From NCBI GenBank assembly GCA_050304135.1, contig JBNLDC010000053.1, positions 67,235-131,234 of the forward strand: a DNA stretch of 64,000 nt, read 5' to 3'. The position numbers and the translations under genes are program-made. Positions 51,636-60,349 of the stretch are shown in pieces. How positions within the stretch are numbered: the stretch's first letter is position 1; the number at the start of each line of letters is the position of its first letter. The DNA is from JAFGNB01 sp050304135. GTDB lineage: Bacteria; Fibrobacterota; Chitinivibrionia; Chitinivibrionales; Chitinispirillaceae. The notes beneath the pieces were generated by a model, which was not told the origin of the DNA, ran no database searches, and saw only the letters and a program-made list of their open reading frames with translations.

Positions 51636-54600
51636 TTATCTCCCGTCAAAGTACTTTTTCAGCAGTTTTTCCAATTCGGATTTTCTGAACGGTTTCTCGA
51701 TACTTCCTGAAAATCCGTATTTCTGCGGATCGGCCATCACCGGATCATCCGCATAGCCGCTTGCCACGAATACCGGCAAGTCGGCAGCAATCAACCGTAC
51801 CTCTTCAATTGTTTCCTTCCCTCCCTTTCCCCCGGGAATCGTCAGGTCGAAGATCATTGCGGCAGGGCGCTCCTCCCCGGGTGAAAAATGTTTCCGGAAA
51901 TAATCAAGCACCTCCGCCCCGTTGACAAAAATCACCGGAGTGTACCCCATCGACGTGAGCATGTCGCCGATCGTATCGCGCATGACCTCCTCGTCGTCCA
52001 TCACGAGCACCGTTCCCGCGCCCGTATGCATCACGTGCTCTGAAGCGGGCAGTTCAGCCGTTCCTTCGTAGGATACCGGAAAATACAGATGAAACGTAGT
52101 GCCCTTACCGGGAACCGATTCCACCTCGATCGTACCGCCATGTTTACTGACAATCGAATAACAGGTGGCAAGCCCAAGGCCATGTCCCTTCGGTTTGGTG
52201 GTGTAGAACGGATCAAATATCCGTGAGAGATACTCGGCGGGAATACCGATCCCGGTATCGGCAATCGCAATGTGGATATATTCACCCCGGTCAAGCACCG
52301 CCGAAGGGTGCCCGGCATCGCTAACGGTACCCGCGGTAATGGTGAGCGTCCCACCTCCGGGCATTGCCTGCAATGCGTTGATGGTGATATTGTCGATTGC
52401 CTGACCGATCTGGTTGCGGTCGAACAGACACGGTTTGAGCCCCTCTTCGATACTGCAGATGCACGATACCCGCGAGCCGCTCAGCGCGAACCGTGCGGTC
52501 TCTTCCACAAACGGGAAGAGATGATCGACCTTCTTGACCGGTCCTCCCCCCTTGGCGAAGGTGAGCAGCTGCTGTGTCAGCCCCCGTGCACGCTCGATGG
52601 TATTAAGTGCCTTCGAAAGGTACTGTTTGACCCGCGGATCGTCGGCAATGTCGTTCCCGAGATCGATATACCCGAAGAGCCCGCCGAGAAGGTTGTTGAA
52701 ATCGTGCGCGATGCCTCCCGCGAGAACACCGAGAGAATCGAGCTTCTGACTGCGCTGCACCTCTTCCTGATAGAGCTTGAGTTCGGTGATATCGGTCTGC
52801 AGTGAAACGGAGTGCACGATTGCTCCCTTTTCGTCCCGTATAGCACTTGCATTGAGCAGGACGTTGCGCTGTTCACCGGTTCGGGAAATAATAACCATCT
52901 CCTCATTTTTTATATTTCCCGTTTTCCGCCACTGCGCGAACAAATCCACCACACGCGTACGGCATTCCGGTGCGTAAATCATCTCCAGCGATTTACCGAC
53001 AAGATCTTCGCGTGAATAGCCGAGTCGCGACAGTGCCGCATCATTTATGTCGATAATATTTCCGTCGAGATCAACCATATAGGCCAACTCGGCTATCTGC
53101 GAAAAAAACTTGCGGAACCGGCCTTCGACCAGGCGATGGTGAGTGATATCCCTGCAAATGGAAAGCACTGATCTGACACTGCCGCCGCGGTCGAACTCAG
53201 GAATCAGCCGCCAGTTGAACGTGGTATGCCCCTTCTTTCCGTCAAAAGAAAACTCCGATTCATGCGGCAGTCCCTTTTCCACCACACCGGCGATCGCCGC
53301 TTCCCACATCGTGCAACTTTCCCCGGGAAAGCCGAGCTCACGAAGGGTCTTACCGATCATTTTCCCTGCCGTCAACTCCACTATTTCATTGACGTTCTCC
53401 GAGACGAACAGTTGCCGTCCCTCGCGGTCAAACTGCATGATGATATCGGGCAACCCTTCAATAAGCGCACGGAGCGCCTCCTCGCTGCGACTGAGCGCTT
53501 CTTCGGCGGTTTTGATACGGGTGAGATTTTCAAAGGCGATGCCGACCCGGTTGCCGGGTATGGCGAATCCGCGGATTCTGAACGCACGGTCCACCCGGTC
53601 ACTGCGGTACGACACCTCTTCAAACTCGGTATTCTCCCCGGTCCGTACCACTTCCATCAACCGCTCAAACAACCCCGGGGAATTTCCCTCTGGCCATATT
53701 TCAATGAACTCACTGCCGATCCATTTTCCGGAACTGATACCGGTGAGTTTCTCCGCCTCGGGATTGGCATACTCCAGCAGCAGCCGGTCCGGGTGCACGT
53801 ATTTGTAAATAAAGAGCCCTGAGGGAATCGAGGTGAGAATATCACGCGATTTGTGGTATTCCTGAATGAACGCCTCTTCGGCCCGTTTACGGTCGGTTAT
53901 ATCGACAAAGATGCAGGCGAACCGGCCCGGATCGGGGCGGAACGCGGTTACCTTGAAATACTTACCCAGCGCACCCGCGTAATTTTCAAACACCACCGGG
54001 ATCCCGGTCAGTGCGACATTCCCGTACGTCTGGATCCAGTGTTGCTCGATATCGGGCATCACTTCCAGTACCGTTCTGCCGATCATATCCTCGCTCTTGA
54101 GCCTCGTCATCCGCTCAAACGACGGATTGACCGCAAGAAAGCGGTAGTCCACCGGTTCGCCGGTACCGTTATAGATGATTTCATGAAGTGCAAATCCGTC
54201 GAATATCTCCCTGAAGAGCGTCCGGTAGTTTTTTTCCGCTTCTTTCTGTTCAGTGACATCATTGAACAGTGCGTATACCTGATACGGTTCGGCCTCGTCC
54301 GGCCGAAACAGAGGTATGGCGGTTATCGAGATCCAGACCCGGTTCCGCGTAACGGGATTGTGTACACCCATGACCGTATCGGAAACGATTTTTCCGGTGG
54401 CAAGTGCCACCATCACCGGATGCGTCTCCTCCGGAAAAGGCGACCCGTCCTCATGGACCGCTTCCCATTGCGGACTTGCCGTGGATCGCTTTCGCACCTC
54501 ATCGGCATTCATTCCCAGTATTTTTTCGGCGGCGGGATTGGCATCTATCAGATGACCCCGACGGTCGACATACACGACCCCCTGGGTCATCGTGTTGAAC

Positions 54601-55025
54601 AGTGTCCGGTAGGATTCATCAACCGACAGATCAATTGCCGAATTTCTGTCAGCAGGTTGCTCCTGTCGGTCGGTCACCGGGGTTTCGTCCTGAGTAGTGA
54701 AAAAGTGCAGATAGAGATTGTCTGAAACCGGTGCCCAGCCGGTGTTCCAGCGATGTGACCGGGCTTCAACCACACGCTGACTGCCAATGGGGTCCTCTCC
54801 CCACGCCTGCGGAGCACGGCACCCGGGACAGGGTTCATCCCGAAGCGCCCAGGCGGCATAACAGAAGGTTCCCGGTGTAGCTCCCGCGGAAAGGGCATTT
54901 TTGTTTGATGCCACAATTTTTCTGGTTTTTGCCTCGACAAGAAAAGCGGTTCCCGGAATCGCATCGAGAAGACCGGACTGCAGTGCTGATTCGGAATAAT
55001 TGGTTGTCGAATGCTCCACACTCAT
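51636..55025 (-). CDS. soluble multi-PAS hybrid histidine kinase with receiver domain
   Basis: 1129 aa from the ATG at 55025 (SD gagg); no membrane segment, so cytosolic. Order: an N-terminal PAS-like segment with a cysteine pair (DEPCPGCRAP), about five PAS domains (LFNTMTQGVVYVDRRG ... ; LFREIFDGFALHEI ... ; ILTSIPSGLFIYKY ... ; LIEGLPDIIMQFDREG ... ; FFSQIAELAYMVDLDG ...). The HisKA domain has His774 in GGIAHDFNNLLGG, followed by an HATPase (DTGIGIPAEYLSRIFDPF, GHGLGLATCYSIV). The C-terminal receiver has acceptor Asp1060 (FDLTIPGGKGG), acidic pair DDEE and Lys in KPF. Signal and output partner are unknown; no response regulator with an output domain is nearby. Preceded by a good sigma-70-type promoter. 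Confidence 0.93.
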   Translation of the reverse strand: MSVEHSTTNYSESALQSGLLDAIPGTAFLVEAKTRKIVASNKNALSAGATPGTFCYAAWALRDEPCPGCRAPQAWGEDPIGSQRVVEARSHRWNTGWAPVSDNLYLHFFTTQDETPVTDRQEQPADRNSAIDLSVDESYRTLFNTMTQGVVYVDRRGHLIDANPAAEKILGMNADEVRKRSTASPQWEAVHEDGSPFPEETHPVMVALATGKIVSDTVMGVHNPVTRNRVWISITAIPLFRPDEAEPYQVYALFNDVTEQKEAEKNYRTLFREIFDGFALHEIIYNGTGEPVDYRFLAVNPSFERMTRLKSEDMIGRTVLEVMPDIEQHWIQTYGNVALTGIPVVFENYAGALGKYFKVTAFRPDPGRFACIFVDITDRKRAEEAFIQEYHKSRDILTSIPSGLFIYKYVHPDRLLLEYANPEAEKLTGISSGKWIGSEFIEIWPEGNSPGLFERLMEVVRTGENTEFEEVSYRSDRVDRAFRIRGFAIPGNRVGIAFENLTRIKTAEEALSRSEEALRALIEGLPDIIMQFDREGRQLFVSENVNEIVELTAGKMIGKTLRELGFPGESCTMWEAAIAGVVEKGLPHESEFSFDGKKGHTTFNWRLIPEFDRGGSVRSVLSICRDITHHRLVEGRFRKFFSQIAELAYMVDLDGNIIDINDAALSRLGYSREDLVGKSLEMIYAPECRTRVVDLFAQWRKTGNIKNEEMVIISRTGEQRNVLLNASAIRDEKGAIVHSVSLQTDITELKLYQEEVQRSQKLDSLGVLAGGIAHDFNNLLGGLFGYIDLGNDIADDPRVKQYLSKALNTIERARGLTQQLLTFAKGGGPVKKVDHLFPFVEETARFALSGSRVSCICSIEEGLKPCLFDRNQIGQAIDNITINALQAMPGGGTLTITAGTVSDAGHPSAVLDRGEYIHIAIADTGIGIPAEYLSRIFDPFYTTKPKGHGLGLATCYSIVSKHGGTIEVESVPGKGTTFHLYFPVSYEGTAELPASEHVMHTGAGTVLVMDDEEVMRDTIGDMLTSMGYTPVIFVNGAEVLDYFRKHFSPGEERPAAMIFDLTIPGGKGGKETIEEVRLIAADLPVFVASGYADDPVMADPQKYGFSGSIEKPFRKSELEKLLKKYFDGR

Positions 55026-55087
55026 GCTAAACCTCACTAATGATGAGCACAATCCGCATCGATGGATGGGATTCTGACAGTATAACT

Positions 55088-55116
55088 ATTATACCCTGCG
55101 ATACCATCATTGACAA
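55088..55116 (-). promoter_or_regulatory. sigma-70-type promoter of the hybrid kinase gene
   Basis: On the minus strand, ttgtca (55111-55116) and tataat (55088-55093) are exactly 17 bp apart, about 62 bp before the ATG at 55025. The best housekeeping promoter match in the window. Confidence 0.75.
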
Positions 55117-55209
55117 CCTTCCGCTCTGATTACACCAATCCCGTGCCTCCCCATCGTTTACGGCCATCCCGTACTGGTCGATCCCCCCTCCATTTAGTAG
55201 ATTCTCTGT

Positions 55210-56061
55210 ATGCGCATTGTGGCAATTCTTAATCATAAAGGCGGGGTGGGAAAAACCACCTTCACCGGCTGCACCGCTCAGGCACTGGCGCTGAGTGGAT
55301 TTCGTGTTCTGGTAATCGACAACGACAGTCAGCATAACCTCTCTTCACTCCTGGGCGTAGGAGTAAAAAAACCATCCATACGTGATGTGTACTGCAGCAG
55401 TGAGGAAGAGGCCCCCAAAACACTCCTCCAGGCGATCCGGAAAACCGAACTTGCCGGGCTGCACATGATCACGTCCGAAAAACAGCTCTGCGACAGTGAT
55501 ATCCACGATACCGCGCTTCTCAAACGGGTGATCAGACAGTGCGGTCTGGAACGCTTCTACGACATTCTCCTGATCGACAATGCCCCCGGGCTCGACCGTC
55601 TGCAGGGATCGGCGATCCGCGCTGCGGATGAAATTTTCGTTCCCACGGAACTGCGCCAGTTCGCTGTTGACGGACTGGTCGAGATGGAAGAGACCATTGG
55701 CGAACGGTATCCCGATGGTGCGAAGATATCCCGCATCGTTCCCAATTTTTTCAAGGACACCAAGCGGCAGCGGGCGTTCATCGGCGCACTGCAGACAATG
55801 TTCCCCGGCAAGCTTACCCGAACGGCAATCGCCATTGATCCGGTGTTCGATGAGGTGGTAACCGATGGAAAAATTCTTTTTCTGCATCGGCTCTACTCAA
55901 AAGGCGCGGCCTACTATCTCAAGATCATTCATGAGCTGTTTGATCTGGACGAGGAAACCGTCTGGGAACAGGTGATGGAGAAACGGACCGAACGAATGCG
56001 CCATGATGCACGCAGACGATTTTTCGCTCAAAAGGAAAGGAACAAGGCTGATGGAAACTGA
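55210..56061 (+). CDS. ParA/Soj-family ATPase
   Basis: 283 aa. Deviant Walker A KGGVGKTT at residues 10-17 with the signature Lys, switch I region DNDSQHNLSSLLG, and Walker B DILLIDNAPGLDRLQG. ParA-family proteins bind DNA or membranes in an ATP-dependent way and segregate or position cargo. No parB gene follows; instead an 87-aa protein with a C-terminal membrane helix overlaps its end, which hints at positioning of a membrane component rather than DNA (inference). Confidence 0.9.
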   Translation: MRIVAILNHKGGVGKTTFTGCTAQALALSGFRVLVIDNDSQHNLSSLLGVGVKKPSIRDVYCSSEEEAPKTLLQAIRKTELAGLHMITSEKQLCDSDIHDTALLKRVIRQCGLERFYDILLIDNAPGLDRLQGSAIRAADEIFVPTELRQFAVDGLVEMEETIGERYPDGAKISRIVPNFFKDTKRQRAFIGALQTMFPGKLTRTAIAIDPVFDEVVTDGKILFLHRLYSKGAAYYLKIIHELFDLDEETVWEQVMEKRTERMRHDARRRFFAQKERNKADGN

Positions 56062-56314
56062 GTGTGGCACTCCCGCATTCGACAACATCGACGATCTTCT
56101 CGCGAGCCGTATCGTCAACCGCAGCCGGTCGAATACCGACCGGACGGATATGGAATCCCGTGATGAAGAATCGCCATCCGCCCCCCGGGAGCCGTTGAAA
56201 CCACCGGAAGTACAACACCGCAAATGGTCGGCGCGGACACTGTTCATTGTTGCCGCAGCGGTTGCAGTTCTTCTTATTGTCAAGTACCTCATCCGTCACT
56301 TATCCCGAAGGTAA
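56051..56314 (+). CDS. small C-terminally membrane-anchored protein
   Basis: 87 aa, ATG at 56051, overlapping the ParA-like gene by 11 bp. The first about 58 residues are polar and probably disordered; one membrane helix (LFIVAAAVAVLLIVKYLI) is near the end, followed by RHLSRR. It could be a membrane tether or partner of the ParA-like ATPase. No family recognised. Confidence 0.6.
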   Translation: METECGTPAFDNIDDLLASRIVNRSRSNTDRTDMESRDEESPSAPREPLKPPEVQHRKWSARTLFIVAAAVAVLLIVKYLIRHLSRR

Positions 56315-56324
56315 CCACCAAAGC

Positions 56325-58277
56325 ATGAACAGTGCACTCTCCCCTGCCATTCTGCTGTTGTGTTCAACCATTCTTTTACTATCGAAACCGGTTCAGACTG
56401 CCGCGGCACAACCGCTCCTGCAGGGAATCGTTGTCGACCGGCGCGGCGCTCCACTGCGCAACGCCGATATCTGCCTCTACCGGGCCGGTTTCAACGCACT
56501 CGAGGGAAAAACCCTGCAGCGTTTTCCGCAGGGAGCAAGCAGGTGCCGGAAAAGTGACCGTGACGGCAGGTATGAACTCTACCTTGCCGACCGGACTCGC
56601 TATATACTTCTTGCCCGTAAAAAGTCACGCTGGTCGATGCGTGTTCTCGTCCCGGGAGCAACCGGTGATACGATCCACTCACGCGATACGCTGATCGCAC
56701 CCGGAACACTGCGATTTCCCGTACGCTGCGAAGATGCGCAGGACCATCAGGTTAAGGTTGCGCTCGCCGGTACCCCATTTGTTTATTCCGGCTCCGCCAC
56801 CGGCTCAGTTGAAATATCCGGTGTGCCGCAGGGGACCTACGCTGCAATCATCCGGTCGCTCCGGCAGGGGTATCGCACGGTACAATGTTCACTTCGCATA
56901 CGTTCCGCTCAGACCGATGTATTTACCGATACACTGCGGGTACCCCGGGAGAGTGCAGCGTGGGTTCCGGAAAAACCGGTGATGGTTGCAACAAGCCCCG
57001 CGGTTCCCTCCAAACCGACGCCGGTACCTAAAAAACCGGCACCGGCCAAACAGACCGATACCGTTGCCCAACCGACGGTTCAGCCGGCTCAGCCTCCCGT
57101 CAAAAAAGATATTTCCGCAACAGTTCCGAAACGGACCTTTAAAAAACCTGCGGGTAAACCACCGGTAGTCACCGCCCCGGCCGATACGTTTATCGGCATA
57201 TTCGACACCCTGACTCTTTCGGGAACCGCCACAGACGACGGGCAGGTGGTCCGCATGGAGTGGGATATAGGCGCGACCGGCAAATTCATCGCAACCGGTG
57301 ACGGGAACATTCAACTGCCGCCCTTCAAGGCACCGGTCAGCTACCTGAAATGCATTTTCCGTGCAACCGACAATGAGGGTCTCTCGGCAACCGATACGAT
57401 GTTCATCCATGCGGCACTGCTCTGGATGAGCATCTCCCCTCCCAGGGAACTCCTCGGCAGAAACGGCCATTCGCTTGTCGCATTCAACAATGACCTTCTG
57501 ATCATCGGCGGCAACCGCAGCGATGTCTGGAGTTCAACCGACGGCATTTCATGGACACTTATCACCGATGCTGCCCCGTTCGGCAAACTCTTTGGACATA
57601 CCACCACGGTATTTAAAAACGGGCTCTGGATTGTCGGCGGTAAAACAGGTCCCAAGTCGTTCAGCAACGGCGTCTGGACCTCTTCCACCGGCGCACTCTG
57701 GAAAAAAGCCGCAAAGCTTCCATTTGATAAACGGGTCTACCACTCCGCGGTTACGTTCCACGGAAAACTCTGGATTATCGGTGGTCTGTGCGATTCTGAA
57801 ACCGACCCGTTCCTCAATGACATCTGGTCGTCGTCCGACGGCATCAACTGGACACTGGTCACCAAAAATGCCCCGTTTGCTCCACGGTACGGGCATGCGA
57901 GCGTGGTGTTCAACAACAAGCTTTACGTACTCGGCGGGTTCAGCGATGCGGTAGGTTCACCGCGGAGTTTCAATGACGTCTGGGAATCAACCGACGGCAC
58001 CACCTGGACCTGCACGAACAAGGCCGCGCCGTTTTCAAAGGACCGGTATCACTGTGCGCTCGCGTTCGACAACAAGCTCTGGATGGTTGGCGGCTACGAT
58101 AACGAAAGCGGTACCGACCGCTTTACCGATATTCTCTATACCACAAACGGCACCAGCTGGATCAACCTGACCGAAAACCTTACCGGCGGGAACCGGTTTT
58201 TCTGCGCCGCGGTACCGCTCGGCAACCGCATTCTCGTAAGCCCGTCGGAATCTCACAAACTCTGGATCATGCGCTAG
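56325..58277 (+). CDS. secreted kelch-repeat protein with carboxypeptidase-regulatory-like and Ig-like domains
   Basis: 650 aa from the ATG at 56325 (SD gaagg). Signal peptide about 1-27 (KPVQTAAAQ). A carboxypeptidase-regulatory-like fold at about 30-110 (LQGIVVDRRGAPLRNADICLY) is followed by a second small beta domain, and a Pro/Lys/Thr-rich linker at about 215-278. Next come an Ig/PKD-like domain at about 280-365 (TLTLSGTATDDGQVV) and a kelch beta-propeller to the end, with units of the type HSLVAFNNDLLIIGG and HSAVTFHGKLWIIGG, each followed by WSSxDGxxW. Probably surface-exposed and binding carbohydrate or protein; no enzyme site seen. It lies 10 bp after the small anchored protein and may be in the parA operon. 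Confidence 0.78.
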   Translation: MNSALSPAILLLCSTILLLSKPVQTAAAQPLLQGIVVDRRGAPLRNADICLYRAGFNALEGKTLQRFPQGASRCRKSDRDGRYELYLADRTRYILLARKKSRWSMRVLVPGATGDTIHSRDTLIAPGTLRFPVRCEDAQDHQVKVALAGTPFVYSGSATGSVEISGVPQGTYAAIIRSLRQGYRTVQCSLRIRSAQTDVFTDTLRVPRESAAWVPEKPVMVATSPAVPSKPTPVPKKPAPAKQTDTVAQPTVQPAQPPVKKDISATVPKRTFKKPAGKPPVVTAPADTFIGIFDTLTLSGTATDDGQVVRMEWDIGATGKFIATGDGNIQLPPFKAPVSYLKCIFRATDNEGLSATDTMFIHAALLWMSISPPRELLGRNGHSLVAFNNDLLIIGGNRSDVWSSTDGISWTLITDAAPFGKLFGHTTTVFKNGLWIVGGKTGPKSFSNGVWTSSTGALWKKAAKLPFDKRVYHSAVTFHGKLWIIGGLCDSETDPFLNDIWSSSDGINWTLVTKNAPFAPRYGHASVVFNNKLYVLGGFSDAVGSPRSFNDVWESTDGTTWTCTNKAAPFSKDRYHCALAFDNKLWMVGGYDNESGTDRFTDILYTTNGTSWINLTENLTGGNRFFCAAVPLGNRILVSPSESHKLWIMR

Positions 58278-58365
58278 ACAACTACCATTTTTCTCACCGG
58301 GATTCCACCCTGCAGTCGCCGAATCTCAGGAGGCACTTCGGACCTCAGGCGAAGCGACGGTAACA

Positions 58366-59409
58366 CTACGGGGTGAATTCGTCCCACTCGATAGCGGATT
58401 CCTCATAGCCGAACGCAGATAAAATCCCGTCGATCACTGTTTCGTTGTGCGTTGCACCCATCACCGGCTCCCGTATGTTTCTGGCGACCGCAATGTCAAC
58501 CAGCGGACCGAACGTTCCCATGGTTATCCGCGCTGGGAGATGGGAAGGTGCTCCGCCGGGTCCGCGAATCCCCGCCCAGAGGGAATCGACAATACATAAC
58601 TGCTGGCGGACGGGAGAACCACCGAGAATCAACTCCGACTTGTTTTCTTCAATCAATTCACTGGCAGAGGGACAGCCGAACTTCATGGTACCGGTATGAT
58701 TTTTCATGGTCAGTGTGAAACCACCGTGTCCAAGGTTGTGGCCTTTGTTCACGGCACAATTCACCAGAATATCACACCCTGCAACCACCATGGTACACTC
58801 GTACGGTTTCTCCCCGATCTGTACGGTACCACTACGATCACCATCGGAAACAACAACCCCCTCCGGGAGGCCATTCCCGATATACGGAGTATATTTATCG
58901 CTTCCCGTTGCGCCATGACACGCATCGTACACCGTGATATTGGCGGCCGGAACACCCAGGTTGACAAGTTCCCTGCATACTTTACCGACAATCGCGATAC
59001 GAGGCATATTGGCGGTATTGATACCGTTTACTTTTATTGCAGCCTTCACCTGCGCCCAGGTTTTCGCTTCAGGCTTGCGGAAGATAGTTGCCCATGCCTC
59101 CCCGCTTCCGCCCTTTCCGGTAAGCCGCCTGGCCATGGTATCCATATTGGTGTCTGTTTTCGAGCTGTCGACCGCTTCGTTCTGCCGGCTGAAGGTTGCC
59201 GCCTCCTCCGCAGTGGCAGACAGCATCCCCGTATCATGACAACTGACAACCTTTTTGTTGTTGATGGAAGGATTGACCTGAAAGTCATCGGCCCATACGG
59301 TACCTTCGGAGTCCGGTCCGCCTATTGTATCCAGTCCGGAGCAACCGACGGTTAACGCAACTCCTCCGGTTATCGACTTCGTCAGAAATGTTCGCCGATT
59401 GATATTCAT
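58366..59409 (-). CDS. DUF362-family protein with twin-arginine signal
   Basis: 347 aa from the ATG at 59409 (SD gggaggg). The N-terminus NINRRTFLTKS followed by a hydrophobic stretch and VGCSG suggests Tat export, possibly as a lipoprotein, although the lipobox is imperfect. The DUF362 core is seen in IKVNGINTANMPRIAI, VVAGCDILVNCAVNKGHNLG and GFTLTMKNHTGTMKFG. DUF362 proteins are of unknown function and often linked to iron-sulfur or redox proteins. Single gene, convergent with the kelch gene. Confidence 0.85.
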   Translation of the reverse strand: MNINRRTFLTKSITGGVALTVGCSGLDTIGGPDSEGTVWADDFQVNPSINNKKVVSCHDTGMLSATAEEAATFSRQNEAVDSSKTDTNMDTMARRLTGKGGSGEAWATIFRKPEAKTWAQVKAAIKVNGINTANMPRIAIVGKVCRELVNLGVPAANITVYDACHGATGSDKYTPYIGNGLPEGVVVSDGDRSGTVQIGEKPYECTMVVAGCDILVNCAVNKGHNLGHGGFTLTMKNHTGTMKFGCPSASELIEENKSELILGGSPVRQQLCIVDSLWAGIRGPGGAPSHLPARITMGTFGPLVDIAVARNIREPVMGATHNETVIDGILSAFGYEESAIEWDEFTP

Positions 59410-59567
59410 GAAACCCTCCCGAACCATGCTGTGTTAAACAGTAATTCCGACAGGTGATGCTCTTTAAAGTATAGTATACCGTCGGCCCGAGCCCCATAGC
59501 AAAAGTGTTTTCCAACGGTGCCGTTTATACTGAGCCTGGTCGAAGTGATTATCAGCATTACAGAAAC

Positions 59568-59738
59568 ATGCCGCTCCTACGGAGCTCCGGAAAAGTTACG
59601 ATGGTAACTGTTGCTATACACATACCGGTCCTACGGACCTCATGAGCACCGTAGGTGCGGAATGTTTATAGTAATCGATATAAACAATCCTACACCAGAT
59701 GGATATTTCCCGATTTCCGTCTTCCGTCGCCTCACCCC
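59568..59738 (+). repeat. 171-bp direct repeat with three mini-hairpins, copy A
   Basis: More than 90% identical, without gaps, to 60031-60201. It contains three 13-nt hairpins with 5-bp stems around a TAC/GTA loop: gctcctacggagc (59573-59585), ggtcctacggacc (59627-59639) and gcaccgtaggtgc (59646-59658). A further unit, ggtccgcaggacc, is at 59858-59870 next to a degenerate agtaatcgatacaaac. Non-coding. Confidence 0.88.
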
Positions 59739-59749
59739 AACTCCCCCAT

Positions 59750-59789
59750 CCCCTCTTCCCCTCTCCATGCATGGAGAGGGGAAGAGGGG
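59750..59789. repeat. 40-bp perfect palindrome, REP-like
   Basis: Twenty-bp arms around a central atgcat, with the core cccctctcc / ggagagggg shared with the other REP-like palindromes. Preceded by tcgcctcacccc. Confidence 0.9.
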
Positions 59790-59903
59790 TGTACGAAGTC
59801 GATGCACAGCCTCCTGCGCACCAGAGCCAGTAATCGATACAAACCCGAATAGCCCAAGGTCCGCAGGACCGGCATGATCCGGTAAAGGAGAGCTGGTGCA
59901 GTG

Positions 59904-59979
59904 TCGCCTCACCCATTGTACGTCTTCATTTTCGCGCCCCCCTCTCCACTCGTGGAGAGGGGGATCGGGGGTGAGGCGA
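59904..59979. repeat. 76-bp REP-like element, copy 1
   Basis: Outer inverted repeat tcgcctcaccc / gggtgaggcga encloses an inner hairpin ccccctctcca / tggagaggggg (59938-59963). Nearly identical to 60190-60265. Confidence 0.88.
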
Positions 59980-60030
59980 ATGAGAAGGAAATAACAGTAG
60001 CTACCTGTTCTACCAATAGTTGCTCTACAT

Positions 60031-60201
60031 ATGCCGCTCCTACGGAGCTCCGGAAAAGTTACGATGGTAACTGTTGCTATACACATACCGGTCCTACGGA
60101 CCTCATGAGCACCATAGGTGCGGAATGTTTATAGTAATCGATATAAACGATCCTTCACCTGATGAATTCTTCCCGATTTCCGTCTTCCATCGCCTCACCC
60201 A
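60031..60201 (+). repeat. 171-bp direct repeat with three mini-hairpins, copy B
   Basis: Copy of 59568-59738 at a constant offset of 463 bp. Differences between the copies include the loop of the third hairpin (gta to ata) while its stem gcacc/ggtgc is unchanged. The hairpins lie at 60036-60048, 60090-60102 and 60109-60121. Confidence 0.88.
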
Positions 60202-60265
60202 TTGTGCGTCTTCATTTGCGCGCCCCCCTCTCCACTCGTGGAGAGGGGGATCGGGGGTGAGGCGA
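60190..60265. repeat. 76-bp REP-like element, copy 2
   Basis: Same structure as 59904-59979 (offset 286 bp); the inner hairpin lies at 60224-60249. It overlaps the end of repeat copy B, so the two repeat types form a compound unit. Confidence 0.88.
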
Positions 60266-60349
60266 CAGGAGGAAATGCCGATACTACGTTATTCTACCGA
60301 AGTAGAAACAGTTAATTGCCGGAATGATAATTGAGCAGGGTCGCAGCCC

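Noticed and set aside
53853..54725. 290-aa plus-strand ORF
   Set aside because: It is antisense within the PAS region of the hybrid kinase, whose domain motifs and promoter are clear.
59611..60334. several short ORFs on both strands (65-148 aa)
   Set aside because: They run through repeated, palindromic non-coding elements and end at different points in the two copies; no SD.
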